From: Haladaptatus sp. ZSTT2
Lineage (GTDB): Archaea; Halobacteriota; Halobacteria; Halobacteriales; Halococcaceae
Assembly: GCF_037081775.1 (NCBI RefSeq)
Contig: NZ_JBAMHQ010000001.1
Coordinates: 2,418,001 to 2,482,000 of the forward strand
Reading direction: 5' to 3'
Length of the DNA: 64,000 nucleotides
The notes under the pieces were generated by a model, which was not told the origin of the DNA, made no database searches, and saw nothing but the letters and a program-made list of their open reading frames with translations. Positions within the stretch are counted from its first letter, which is position 1, and every line of letters starts with the position of its first letter. Made by a program: the position numbers and the translations under genes. This document shows positions 42,626-52,840 of this stretch, piece by piece.

Positions 42626-42665
42626 AACACATACTTGTTATTTGGGTAATATGTGTTCGAACAAG
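42626..42665. promoter_or_regulatory. Interlocked inverted repeats upstream of the small gene near korAB
   Basis: aacacata (42626-42633) pairs with tatgtgtt (42650-42657), and the adjacent cttgtt (42634-42639) pairs with aacaag (42660-42665). The centre is AT-rich (tatttgggtaat). The arrangement resembles an operator or an RNA switch element rather than a simple terminator. Confidence 0.4.
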
Positions 42666-42693
42666 GCGTCGTATCGTCGGCGTCAAATCACCC

Positions 42694-42855
42694 ATGGGAC
42701 ACATCAAACTCACCAATAGCCTCCTGAACCGAACCATCCCCGTAGACGGATTTACGGGCGTCATCACCGTTGACCTCTCTGGGGACGAACCGTGCGTAAT
42801 CCTCCCGGAACACGTCGTAGTAAAGCGAAAAGACGCGCCGCTCACCGACGAATAA
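42694..42855 (+). CDS. Small conserved-looking protein, 53 residues
   Basis: A 53-codon frame, MGHIKLTNSLLNRTIPVDGF and onward to TDE, with a beta-strand-rich pattern (GVITVDLSGDEPCVILPEHVV) and normal codon use for the region. It sits between divergent geranylgeranyl reductase 2 and the end of korB. No family is recognised. A longer frame from 42550 crosses the promoter and is less likely. Confidence 0.5.
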   Translation: MGHIKLTNSLLNRTIPVDGFTGVITVDLSGDEPCVILPEHVVVKRKDAPLTDE

Positions 42856-42874
42856 ACAAAAAATTGGGTTTCGC

Positions 42875-43738
42875 TCAGTAGAACTCGCGGACGAGGTCCA
42901 TTGCGCCTTCCGGCGGCTTGTCCTCGATTTGGGACATGTCCTCTGAGATGCCCCAGCGTTCCTCGAACGGAACCGAGTTCTCGTCTTTGTAGATGACGCC
43001 CATGTACTCCTTTTCGGAGTCGAAGATGACGTCCTTCGCGGCGTCTTTGTCCGTTGGGTCGTGGTCTTCTTCTTTGAGGTCCACGAGCGAGTCGCGGAAG
43101 TAGTCGTAGGTGTCCACGTCGTTGAACGTGACACACGGACTGTAGCAGTTGACGAACGCGAAGCCGGGGTGCTCGATTGCCTGTTTGATGATCTCGACAT
43201 GACGCAGTGCGTCAGAGGAGAACGACTGGGCGATGAACGTGCCACCCGCAGCGAGCGCGAGCGCGTGTGGGTTGACCGGGGCCTGCATCGGGCCATCGGG
43301 CGTCGTTGAGGTCTCGAAGTCCTCACGGCTGGTCGGGGATGCCTGTCCCTTCGTCAGCCCGTAGATGCGGTTGTCCATCACGACGTACGTCATGTTGACG
43401 TTCCGGCGAACGGCGTGGACGAAGTGGCCCGCGCCAATCGAGAAGCCGTCACCGTCGCCACCCGCAACCATCACTTCGAGGTTCGGGTTTGCGAGTTTGG
43501 CACCGATGCCAACGGGGAGGGCGCGACCGTGGACGCCGTGCAGCGCGTAGCTGTGCATGTACGTCCCGATTTTGCCCGAACAGCCAATCCCGGCGACCAA
43601 GAACGTGTTGTCCGGGTCGTTGCCGGTTTCGGCGAGGCCTTTCATCATGCCGTTCATCGTCCCGAAGTCACCGCATCCGGGACACCAGGTCGGCTGCTTG
43701 TCGGATTTGAAATCAGTGAATCGAACGTCGGAGCTCAT
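42875..43738 (-). CDS. korB: 2-oxoacid:ferredoxin oxidoreductase, beta subunit
   Basis: A 287-residue thiamine-diphosphate subunit. The TPP/Mg site is GGDGDGFSIGAGHF followed by VVMDNRIYGLTKGQ. The 4Fe-4S ligands include Cys19 and Cys22 (WCPGCG), the cysteine in GIGCSGKIG and that in NCYSPCVTF. Subunit size (287 with a 587-residue alpha) fits the haloarchaeal 2-oxoglutarate enzyme (Kor) better than pyruvate synthase, whose beta subunit is longer. Its ATG overlaps the korA stop (ATGA). Confidence 0.85.
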   Translation of the reverse strand: MSSDVRFTDFKSDKQPTWCPGCGDFGTMNGMMKGLAETGNDPDNTFLVAGIGCSGKIGTYMHSYALHGVHGRALPVGIGAKLANPNLEVMVAGGDGDGFSIGAGHFVHAVRRNVNMTYVVMDNRIYGLTKGQASPTSREDFETSTTPDGPMQAPVNPHALALAAGGTFIAQSFSSDALRHVEIIKQAIEHPGFAFVNCYSPCVTFNDVDTYDYFRDSLVDLKEEDHDPTDKDAAKDVIFDSEKEYMGVIYKDENSVPFEERWGISEDMSQIEDKPPEGAMDLVREFY

Positions 43739-45498
43739 GGGGTTGCCTCCACAGACTCGGAGAGAGCCTGTTTAATTTTTGCTGCCAGCTCGTCTGCCTT
43801 GAAGCGGACACCGTTGTACTTGTTTAGGCGCTTTACGCGGCGAAGTGCGTCGTGTTCGATGAGGTCTGCGAACTGACCGGTCGCGTTACATTCGACGACG
43901 ATAACGTCGTCTGCAGCGGCGATTTCCTCGGTCAGATCTGGCCGTGGGAAGATGTACGGCACAGAGAGGAAGCGCACGGAGACGTCGTCTTCTTCGAGGA
44001 ACTCCATCGCCTCGCGGATTGCGCCTTCGTTCGACCCCCACGAGATGACGAGATTACCGGAGTCTGCGTCACCGAACTCGCGTGGCGACCAGTCTTCGTT
44101 TTCGATTGCCGTCTCGACTTTGCGGTTGCGCTTGTCGACCTGTTCTACGCGCATATCCGTGTCCTCGGTACGACGACCGAGTTCGTCGTGTTCGAGACCA
44201 GTGGACATGTGCGCACCGCCTTTCGTGCCGGGGAACGCGCGCGGCGAGACGCCGTCTTCGGTGAGCGCGTGTGGCTTGAACTGCTGTTTGTCGTTGACCC
44301 ACTCGCCAAGGGACTCTTCGTCGACAACCTTGCCGCGGTCGATTTCGACCTTGTCCATGTCGAACTCTTCCGGTGGGAAGGTCTGTTCGCTCACGGCGAG
44401 CGCGAGGTCTGCGGCCAGATAGACCGGCGTCTGGTACTTTTCTGCTAAGTTGAACGCTTCGACGGTCTTGTGGAAACACTCGGAGATGCTCGTTGGCGTG
44501 AGGACGAAGCGCGGAATCTCGCCATGGCCGCCGTAGAGCATCTGATTTAAGTCGCCTTGCTCTTGCTTGGTTGGCATCCCAGTGGATGGGCCAGAGCGCA
44601 TGACGTTCGTGATGACGAGCGGCGTCTCGCTCGTTGCGATGAGGCCAAACGTCTCGGTCATGAGGTCGATGCCCGGCCCAGAGGTTGCGGTCATCGAACG
44701 GGCACCGGCGCGCGCCGCACCGAGGGCCATGTTGATGGCGGACAGTTCGTCCTCTGCCTGGACGACAGCGCCACCGAACTGCTCTACGCGTCCGGTCATG
44801 TACTCCATGACGTTGGTCGCGGGCGTGATTGGATAGCCAGCGTAGAACCGACAGCCAGCCGCGATTGCGCCCATGCCAATCGCCTCGTCACCGTTCAATA
44901 GCACGTAGTCTGCGTCGGTGGTTTCGAGTTCGTAATCGAGGTCTAAGTCGTAGTTCTCGCGGACGTACTCCTGGCCCGCGCGCGCGGCTTTCGAGTTGTT
45001 CTCGACGATGGAGCCACCTTTCTGTCCGAATCGCTTTTCGAGCGATTCATCGAGGTTCTCGATGGGGAACTCGGAGACTTCACACGCCGCGCCGAGAGCG
45101 ACGATGTTCTGCATGATGGCTCCCCCGGCCTCTTCTGCGAGGCGGCGAAGCGGGACGTTCAGCCCAATCATGCCGTCTGGGGCTTCGAAGTCCTTCATCG
45201 TAGTTCGCTCACCGTCGTAGATGATGACCGAGCCCTCGTGGAGCTCTTCCATGTTCTCTTCGACCGTGCGTTGGGTCAGTGCAATCAGAATGTCGAGTCG
45301 GTCTACGACACTCTCGACGCGGTCGACCGAGGTTCGAATCTTGTATGCGGTGTAGCCACCACGAATACGCGATGCGAAGTCTTTGGATGTAAAGACGTGT
45401 CGGCCTGCGCGAGAGAGTGCCTGGGCGAAAATCTTCCCAGTGGAGTCGATTCCATCGCCGGCTTCACCGCCGATGGCCCAGTTCAGGTCCTCTGGCAT
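43735..45498 (-). CDS. korA: 2-oxoacid:ferredoxin oxidoreductase, alpha subunit (gamma-alpha fusion)
   Basis: A 587-residue chain. Residues about 1-180 are the gamma domain (GGEAGDGIDSTGKIFAQAL, RGGYTAYKIRTS). The alpha domain follows (NGDEAIGMGAIAAGCRFYAGYPITPATNVMEY region), and the C-terminal transketolase-like domain carries SWGSNEGAIREAMEFL. With KorB it oxidises a 2-oxoacid to acyl-CoA and CO2 while reducing ferredoxin. Start 45498 (MPEDLNWAIGG); a caaaagg box at 45527-45533 is 29 bases upstream. Substrate (2-oxoglutarate) is inferred from family size. Confidence 0.86.
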   Translation of the reverse strand: MPEDLNWAIGGEAGDGIDSTGKIFAQALSRAGRHVFTSKDFASRIRGGYTAYKIRTSVDRVESVVDRLDILIALTQRTVEENMEELHEGSVIIYDGERTTMKDFEAPDGMIGLNVPLRRLAEEAGGAIMQNIVALGAACEVSEFPIENLDESLEKRFGQKGGSIVENNSKAARAGQEYVRENYDLDLDYELETTDADYVLLNGDEAIGMGAIAAGCRFYAGYPITPATNVMEYMTGRVEQFGGAVVQAEDELSAINMALGAARAGARSMTATSGPGIDLMTETFGLIATSETPLVITNVMRSGPSTGMPTKQEQGDLNQMLYGGHGEIPRFVLTPTSISECFHKTVEAFNLAEKYQTPVYLAADLALAVSEQTFPPEEFDMDKVEIDRGKVVDEESLGEWVNDKQQFKPHALTEDGVSPRAFPGTKGGAHMSTGLEHDELGRRTEDTDMRVEQVDKRNRKVETAIENEDWSPREFGDADSGNLVISWGSNEGAIREAMEFLEEDDVSVRFLSVPYIFPRPDLTEEIAAADDVIVVECNATGQFADLIEHDALRRVKRLNKYNGVRFKADELAAKIKQALSESVEATP

Positions 45499-45597
45499 TG
45501 TCGGTGATGGGTTTGCTGTACCGGTGCAAAAGGCTTCTGAATCAGTCAGTAAACTGGGAACGAAAGTGCATTTGCCGATAACCCACATGTGTGGGGT

Positions 45598-46233
45598 ATG
45601 GAACCACGCGAAGTAACCGTCGCTGCGAATCGCCGCGTCGGCCCAGATACGGTCGCACTGGACGTGAAAACGCCGGATGGCTTCAGCGCAGAGCCCGGCC
45701 AGTTCGTCAAACTCACCCTTGACGTAGAGGGTGAATCCGTCTCACGCTTCTATACGCTCTCCTCTCCGAGCGTGACCGACACCTTCGAACTCACCGTCGG
45801 CATCGACCCCGAAGGAGATGTCGCCCCGCACATCGAAGCGCTCGAAGCCGGAGACACGGTCACCATCGCCGGGCCATTCGGCAACGACTACTACGAAGGT
45901 GAGGCGCGCGTCGTCATCCTCGCGGGCGGCCCCGGCGTCGGGCCAGCAATCGGCATCGCAGAGCGCGCGCTCGAAGACGGCGGCGAAGCGGGCATCGTCT
46001 ATCTCGACGACGCGCCCGTCCACGAAGCCAGACTCGCCGCGCTCGAAGAGCAGGGCGCAGCCGTGTTTATTCTCGACGCAGGCGAGTCGATGACCGACGC
46101 CGTTGCGTCGGTGCTGACCGGCGACGAACAGCTGTTCATCTACGGCTTTGCGGACTTCTTAGACGCCGCAACCGACGCCCTGCAGGCGGCAGGTGCAGAC
46201 CCCGAAACCGCGAAAGTCGAGAACTTCGGCTAA
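45598..46233 (+). CDS. FAD/NAD(P)-binding oxidoreductase (ferredoxin reductase-like)
   Basis: A 211-residue protein of the ferredoxin-NADP+ reductase superfamily. The FAD domain has SRFYTLSSPS and the pyridine nucleotide domain starts AGGPGVGPAIGIAERAL. It has no cysteine, hence no Fe-S cluster of its own. Being divergent from korAB it could exchange electrons between ferredoxin and NAD(P)H. Start 45598 (MEPREVTVAANR) is preferred over the GTG at 45589. Confidence 0.83.
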   Translation: MEPREVTVAANRRVGPDTVALDVKTPDGFSAEPGQFVKLTLDVEGESVSRFYTLSSPSVTDTFELTVGIDPEGDVAPHIEALEAGDTVTIAGPFGNDYYEGEARVVILAGGPGVGPAIGIAERALEDGGEAGIVYLDDAPVHEARLAALEEQGAAVFILDAGESMTDAVASVLTGDEQLFIYGFADFLDAATDALQAAGADPETAKVENFG

Positions 46234-46272
46234 GCCAGTAGCGTTTTCCTGCGCGAACCCAACGGTCGGTTC

Positions 46273-46854
46273 GTGTCCCACACCCCGCACGCAGAGCGAG
46301 AAGCCACGCGGCTCACAGACCGCCTGTGCGCCGACTACGGCGACCTGCCCGACGTGTACGAGGAGACACTGGCAATCTCGGGCGCGCGCTTTGACGGCTT
46401 CTGGGACTACGCTGAGGACGGCTTCGTCTCGGCGGCTGGCGCGCGCGTCGTAGACGAGGCGGGGCGTCTGCTCATGCTGCGCGACCGGGACGACCCGAAT
46501 GACTGGACGTTCCCCGGTGGCGGGGTCGAACCCGACGACGAGTCGCTCGAAGCCACGGCAGTGCGCGAGGCACAAGAGGAGACGGGCATCGAGTGCGAGT
46601 CGACCGGCGTGTGTCTCCCCTACCGCTTTTACTACACGACCGACACGCGCGACGAGACGATTCTCGCGTTCGGCGTGTTTTTCGACGCGATAGCCACCGG
46701 CGGCGCGTTCTCGACGCCGAACGACGAGGTGCTAGAAGCGCGGTGGTTCGAGACGCCGCCGCCGCTCGACACCATCCCAGTGATGCTCCGGCCGACGGTC
46801 GAGGCGTGGGAGTCAGCGCAGGCCGGAGAGCGCACCGATGCCGAATCCAAGTAG
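46273..46854 (+). CDS. Nudix hydrolase
   Basis: A 193-residue protein with an N-terminal helical extension (1-50) and an intact Nudix box at residues 84-106: Gly84, Glu90, then REAQEETGI with Arg98, Glu99, Glu102 and Glu103. FYYTTDTRDETILAFGVFF follows. The substrate is unknown. The start is GTG at 46273, 39 bases after the FAD reductase stop. Its last 42 bases overlap the end of the convergent LysE gene, an unusually long coding overlap here. Confidence 0.85.
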   Translation: MSHTPHAEREATRLTDRLCADYGDLPDVYEETLAISGARFDGFWDYAEDGFVSAAGARVVDEAGRLLMLRDRDDPNDWTFPGGGVEPDDESLEATAVREAQEETGIECESTGVCLPYRFYYTTDTRDETILAFGVFFDAIATGGAFSTPNDEVLEARWFETPPPLDTIPVMLRPTVEAWESAQAGERTDAESK

Positions 46855-47430
46855 CACCACTCCTGCGGCGCGATTGACCCAGTGGAGCCACTGCGTCGTC
46901 ACGCGCGCGCTGATGCGCAAGACGAGCGTTGCGAGAAACAGCCACCACGCGACCGACCCGAGAAAGACCCCTGCGACGAGCGCCCCGGCTTCGACCGCGG
47001 AGCCAACGGCCACACTGTAGCCCGTGACGATGGCGACGAACGCGAGAATCGTGACGGGGTTCGCAAGCGTGAGCGCGAGCGTCGTGGTGTAGTCAGAAAC
47101 GAGGCCACAGCCACTCGATTCGTCTGCTGGCTCGGTGGCCGGTGACGCTCGGAGCGTCTGAACCCCGAGGCAGATGAGCAACAGCCCGCCAACCAGCCGC
47201 AGCGGTGACGCATAAGCGAGCAGCAGCGACGAAATTACCGTCACGCCAAAGGCGACAACCGCGCCGTACATCGCGTCCGCAGACGCCGCACCAAGCCCCG
47301 AGACGACGCCCGACCGCCAGCCGCGAGTCAGCGTCCGCTGGATACAGAGAATCCCGATTGGGCCAACCGGCGCGGCGATGGAGACGCCGAACACCGCCCC
47401 GAGCACGAACGTCTCAAGCGGTGCGGGCAT
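46813..47430 (-). CDS. LysE/RhtB-family amino acid exporter
   Basis: A 205-residue protein with six hydrophobic helices. The N-terminal GAVFGVSIAAPVGPIGILC and the LGAASADAMYGAVVAFG segment are the family signatures, including the conserved proline and aspartate. Likely exports a basic or neutral amino acid. It ends inside the Nudix gene on the other strand. Confidence 0.87.
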   Translation of the reverse strand: MPAPLETFVLGAVFGVSIAAPVGPIGILCIQRTLTRGWRSGVVSGLGAASADAMYGAVVAFGVTVISSLLLAYASPLRLVGGLLLICLGVQTLRASPATEPADESSGCGLVSDYTTTLALTLANPVTILAFVAIVTGYSVAVGSAVEAGALVAGVFLGSVAWWLFLATLVLRISARVTTQWLHWVNRAAGVVLLGFGIGALSGLR

Positions 47431-47432
47431 CG

Positions 47433-47849
47433 TTACTCGTCCGTCGGAACCGACTCGTCGTAGGCGACGAACTCAACTGAGTGGCCGTCCGGGTCCTCGA
47501 AGTAGAGCGAGCGCCACTTGACCCAGCCGTGGGTCGCCGTCCGAACGTCGAGGCCCGCGGCTTCCAGTCGGTCTTTCTCCGAGTCGAAGTCCGCGAGGTC
47601 GATGGCGAAGGCGACGTGGTCCATCGTCGTGTGCCGTTTGTCGAGTCCCTCATACTCGTCCAACTCGGTGCGGTCGAACAGGACGAACACCTGCGTGTGC
47701 CCGCCGTAGGACTCACCGAGGTCGAAAAAGGCGTACGTGTCGCCGCGTTTCAGCAGGGACAAGCCGACCACGTTCTCGTAGAACTCCACCATCTCGTCGA
47801 GCGATTCCGTGCGGAAGGCGATTTCGCCGAGGGCTTTGACGGTGGGCAT
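47433..47849 (-). CDS. VOC-family (glyoxalase-fold) protein
   Basis: A 138-residue protein with two beta-alpha-beta3 repeats. Candidate metal ligands are in GEIAFRTES, MDHVAFAID (His) and YFEDPDGHSVEFVAY (Glu). Its start overlaps the mce stop by one base (TAATG on the coding strand), so it is translationally coupled to methylmalonyl-CoA epimerase. It could be a lyase, dioxygenase or second epimerase; the substrate is unknown. Confidence 0.82.
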   Translation of the reverse strand: MPTVKALGEIAFRTESLDEMVEFYENVVGLSLLKRGDTYAFFDLGESYGGHTQVFVLFDRTELDEYEGLDKRHTTMDHVAFAIDLADFDSEKDRLEAAGLDVRTATHGWVKWRSLYFEDPDGHSVEFVAYDESVPTDE

Positions 47850-48232
47850 TAGTGTTGGACGAACTCGATGAGAATACCGCCGGTCGATTTTGGGTGGAGG
47901 AAGGCCACGTCATGGCCCCACGCGCCGGGGCGCGGCTCCTCGTCGATGAGCGTCACGCCGTGGTCGCGGGCGTTGTCGAGCGCGGCGTCGATGTCGTCGG
48001 TCGCCAGCGCGAGGTGGTGGATGCCCGGCCCGTTTTTTTCGAGGTAGCGCGACACCGTGCCCTCCTCGATTGGTTCGAGTAGTTCGAAGTAGCCGTCGCC
48101 GCAGTCTAAGAAGACGACGCGCAGGTCACCGAACTCCTCTTCGTGGACGGCGGGCATCGAAAACAGGTCACCGTACAGGTCGATGAGCGCGTCTGCGTCG
48201 TCGGTGGCAATCCCCGCGTGGTCGAAGTGCAT
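47849..48232 (-). CDS. mce: Methylmalonyl-CoA epimerase
   Basis: A 127-residue VOC enzyme interconverting (S)- and (R)-methylmalonyl-CoA. Metal ligands and catalytic residues fall in FDHAGIATDD (His), GIHHLALATDD (His) and GGILIEFVQH (Glu), with YFELLEP carrying another glutamate. It lies directly downstream of the mutase gene, with 47 bases between. Length matches the family. Confidence 0.92.
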   Translation of the reverse strand: MHFDHAGIATDDADALIDLYGDLFSMPAVHEEEFGDLRVVFLDCGDGYFELLEPIEEGTVSRYLEKNGPGIHHLALATDDIDAALDNARDHGVTLIDEEPRPGAWGHDVAFLHPKSTGGILIEFVQH

Positions 48233-48279
48233 GGCTGACGTAGGGGCCGAACAGGTGATAAAATCGAGGGAGTGCGAAC

Positions 48280-49962
<1,683 letters not shown>

Positions 49963-50098
49963 GAATAGAAGCGAGGTGACCCGCCGCCTTAAGGTTTGAG
50001 AGACCATCCCAACCTTGCCGTGAGCCTGCGGCTCGGTTTCGTGAGTGTGCGGTGAAAAGTACCCGAAAAATCGGGTGTTTAGTGGTCGAAAGTCGAGA

Positions 50099-51559
50099 TT
50101 ACGCTGCTGGGAGGCCGAGCATCACGGTCATGGTGATGGCCATGATGATGAAGCCGCCAACCATTGCGACCGTGGAGTAGCCGATGATGTCACGGGCACG
50201 CAGGTTTGCGAGTGCCAACAGTGGGAGCGCCCAGAACGGCTGCACCATGTTGGTGAGCTGGTCGCCCATCATCTCGATGAGGATTGCCGTTTCGAGTGGC
50301 ATCCCGAGTTGTGCGGTGGTGTCGAGCAGGATTGGACCCTGTGCGACCCACTGGCCACCGCCGGATGGCACGAAGATGTTGACGATTCCGGCGCTGATGA
50401 GGCCGATAACTGGCCACGTCGTTGGCGTGGCGATGGACGCGAAGAAGTTCGCGATAGTTGCGGTCAGCGCGGTGCCGGTGAGCAGTCCAGAGATACCCGC
50501 GTAGAACGGGAACTGGAAGATGATGCCACCGACGTTTTCGACGGATTCGTCCATCTGCTGGACGATGCGCTTTGGGGTGACCCAGAGAATCATCGCGAGG
50601 AAGATGAACATCGCGTTGATGCTGTTCAGCGTGAGGCTGGAAATGCCCCCTCCGCTGAGGATCCACGCGTCTATGACATAGTAGAGTGGGAACAGTGCGA
50701 TGATGAGTCCGAGAATTTTCGAATTGTTCAGTTTGTCTGCGAACGTCGTCCCAGCAACGCCGGATGCGACGCCCGTCTTCGATTCTTCTGCCACGCCGCC
50801 GTCGGTGGCGGCTTTGTCACCGGACATCTGCCGGTAGACTTTGTCGGGCAGCGTTTTGATTTCGTCATCCTCTTTGGGGTGAAGTGCACCCATCAGCGGT
50901 GGGATGAGGACGAGCATGAGGCCAACCGTCACCAGGTTCACTGGGTGGCCAATGGTTCGACCGAGCGAGAAGCCATTCTCCATGACGTTCTCGTTCGGGA
51001 ATTGCGCGAGTGCCGCCTCGAACGTTGGTGGGATGAGCGCTGGGTCGGCCATGATGAGCCCACTTGAGGTGGTCAGCCCGGAGTGCCAAATCATGAGCGC
51101 GGTGTACCCGGCTGCGGCGAGCAGTGGGTAGTGAAGATTCATCCCCTTTTCTTTGCCCTGGTAGGCGACTTGCTTTGCCATCACCGCACCGACGATGAGA
51201 CCAAGCCCCCAGGAGATGAGGCCAGCGACCATTCCGACGAACGAAACGAAGGCCACCGCGGTGAACGGGCTGGATGGCAGCTTCGCAATCCGTGCGAGGA
51301 AACGAGTTACTGCAGGTGATTTTGCGATAGCGTCTCCCATCATCAGCGTCACGGCGAACGCGGCCATGAAGCCAAGGAGCGTCCACACGCCACCGACCCA
51401 GGCGTCCATCGCGGCTGTTGGGGACGACCCAACAGCAATTGCACCACCAAATGCAAGTACTGTTAATATTATTACAAGAACGTACGGGTTTGGAACGTAT
51501 CTCAGTGAAAGCTCTGCGAAAATGCCACCAAGACGACGTATTGGATCTGTGATTGCCAT
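50099..51559 (-). CDS. atoE: Short-chain fatty acid transporter (AtoE family)
   Basis: A 486-residue membrane protein with 12 or more hydrophobic helices. Family motifs include [37 protein letters not shown] and [17 protein letters not shown]. Members take up acetoacetate, butyrate and similar acids. A ctatataatgg box at 51596-51606 is about 40 bases before the ATG, so a leader of about 12-15 bases is expected. Position near mcmA and acyl-CoA genes fits uptake of short fatty acids. Confidence 0.9.
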   Translation of the reverse strand: MAITDPIRRLGGIFAELSLRYVPNPYVLVIILTVLAFGGAIAVGSSPTAAMDAWVGGVWTLLGFMAAFAVTLMMGDAIAKSPAVTRFLARIAKLPSSPFTAVAFVSFVGMVAGLISWGLGLIVGAVMAKQVAYQGKEKGMNLHYPLLAAAGYTALMIWHSGLTTSSGLIMADPALIPPTFEAALAQFPNENVMENGFSLGRTIGHPVNLVTVGLMLVLIPPLMGALHPKEDDEIKTLPDKVYRQMSGDKAATDGGVAEESKTGVASGVAGTTFADKLNNSKILGLIIALFPLYYVIDAWILSGGGISSLTLNSINAMFIFLAMILWVTPKRIVQQMDESVENVGGIIFQFPFYAGISGLLTGTALTATIANFFASIATPTTWPVIGLISAGIVNIFVPSGGGQWVAQGPILLDTTAQLGMPLETAILIEMMGDQLTNMVQPFWALPLLALANLRARDIIGYSTVAMVGGFIIMAITMTVMLGLPAA

Positions 51560-51595
51560 TACCTTACTGCACCGTGTTCATCCATTGAAGAAGTG

Positions 51596-51606
51596 CTATA
51601 TAATGG
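51596..51606 (-). promoter_or_regulatory. TATA box of atoE in an AT-rich gap
   Basis: ctatataatgg (ccattatatag on the coding strand) lies 37-47 bases before the atoE ATG. The 264-base gap (51560-51823) around it is strikingly AT-rich for this genome, notably about 51600-51680, and holds no supported gene. Confidence 0.55.
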
Positions 51607-51810
51607 TTTGGCACACGTTGTCACCAATCATATTGTTAATTGATTAAGAAATAATGTAGAAATAAAGATATTTCTGCAGAGAGTGTCCGGAATTATCATG
51701 CTACATTGCTGGATGCCACACACACAATATTCTCCAGAGTGGAATGGTCAGTTCAGTGGTTTTGTCCCAACGATTCGTCGTGTTCACACCGCTGATCATC
51801 ACGAATTTCC

Positions 51811-51840
51811 TAAATGTAAAACATCAGTTAGTTACATTTA
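51811..51840 (-). terminator. Stop-spanning hairpin at the quinone reductase 3' end
   Basis: taaatgtaa (51811-51819) and ttacattta (51832-51840) are a perfect 9-bp inverted repeat with a 12-base loop holding the TGA stop (51824-51826). One arm encodes the final residues of the protein. It is AT-rich, unlike the similar element at gltB. Confidence 0.5.
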
Positions 51841-52807
51841 TCACTATTTTTCCTAACACTCCCGATGACGCGGCGTGTTTCATCGCAGCCGATGCCTCAG
51901 AAAGTGGGTAGGTTGCTTCGATACTCGGGCTAATTTCTCCGGTTTCGAGCAACGGCGAAACGGCGTCAAGAACCCGTCGCTGGTCATCCGTTGACGCCAT
52001 AATTGACATGAAGCGCACATCCACGTCGTCAAACATTGCAGCGAGCGATACCGACGGTGAGAGCGTCACGGGGGCACCTTGCCCGATGACGACGATGCGA
52101 CCGCCACGACCAACCGCGGCGAGGTCGGTTTCGAGGTGTTTGGCGGCGTGGGCGTCGAGCACAACGTCTGCGGGCCGTCCGCCGAGAGCCTCGTGGACGG
52201 CGTCGGCCAACTCGTCCTCGCGGTAGTCGAGCACCGCATCCGCGCCCAGTCCGGTGACGAACTCGGCCGCTTCCGCGCCGTGGGCGGTACCGACAACGGT
52301 CGCGCCAGCACGAGCCGCGATTTGCACGGCAACGTGACCGACGCCACCACTCGCCCCGTGAACCAGACACGTCTCCCCGACGCGGAGGTCACCGCGCGTC
52401 ACGAGCGCGCGCCACGCCGTCGTACAGACGAGCGCGGCGGCCGCACCCGTCTCGAAGGAAACGCCCTCGGGAAGCACGGCAAGTCGGTCTGCCGGAACCG
52501 CCGCAAACTCCGCGTACGTCCCGTCGTCTTGCCAGCCAAACCCGGTGCCGTACACGCGGTCGCCCGGTTCGAGACGGGTGACGCCCGCGCCGACTTCGTC
52601 GACGACGCCAGCGAGGTCAACGCCGCAGACGTGGGGGAGCCCCGCCGTTGGCTTGAGCAACCCCTCGCGGAGTTTGGCATCGATTGGGTTGACGCTCGCC
52701 GCCTCGATGGCGACGCGAACCTCGCCTGCCGCGGGTTCCGGGCGCGGAACCTCGTCGAGCGAGAGCACCGACTCGTCGCCGTAGTCGTGGTATCGAATAG
52801 CACGCAT
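51824..52807 (-). CDS. NADPH:quinone oxidoreductase / zeta-crystallin-like MDR protein
   Basis: A 327-residue medium-chain reductase without the catalytic zinc cysteines. The GroES-like N-terminal half ends near residue 125. The Rossmann half has VHGASGGVGHVAVQIA and DAVLDYREDE. It should reduce quinones or enone groups with NADPH. Start 52807 (MRAIRYHDYG). A divergent-direction gap of 264 bases separates its end from atoE. Confidence 0.9.
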   Translation of the reverse strand: MRAIRYHDYGDESVLSLDEVPRPEPAAGEVRVAIEAASVNPIDAKLREGLLKPTAGLPHVCGVDLAGVVDEVGAGVTRLEPGDRVYGTGFGWQDDGTYAEFAAVPADRLAVLPEGVSFETGAAAALVCTTAWRALVTRGDLRVGETCLVHGASGGVGHVAVQIAARAGATVVGTAHGAEAAEFVTGLGADAVLDYREDELADAVHEALGGRPADVVLDAHAAKHLETDLAAVGRGGRIVVIGQGAPVTLSPSVSLAAMFDDVDVRFMSIMASTDDQRRVLDAVSPLLETGEISPSIEATYPLSEASAAMKHAASSGVLGKIVINVTN

Positions 52808-52840
52808 AGTGGGTGCTATGGAGAGCACCCGGAAAACGCT

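Noticed and set aside
42516-43136. N-terminal extension of geranylgeranyl reductase 2
   Set aside because: The extension overlaps korB in a different frame and passes through the TATA box; the flavoprotein fold begins at 42515.
43735-45498. Pyruvate:ferredoxin oxidoreductase (PorAB) instead of KorAB
   Set aside because: The beta chain of 287 residues and alpha chain of 587 fit the haloarchaeal Kor type; the pyruvate enzyme has longer subunits. This is a preference from recalled family sizes, so I kept the general 2-oxoacid name in the call.
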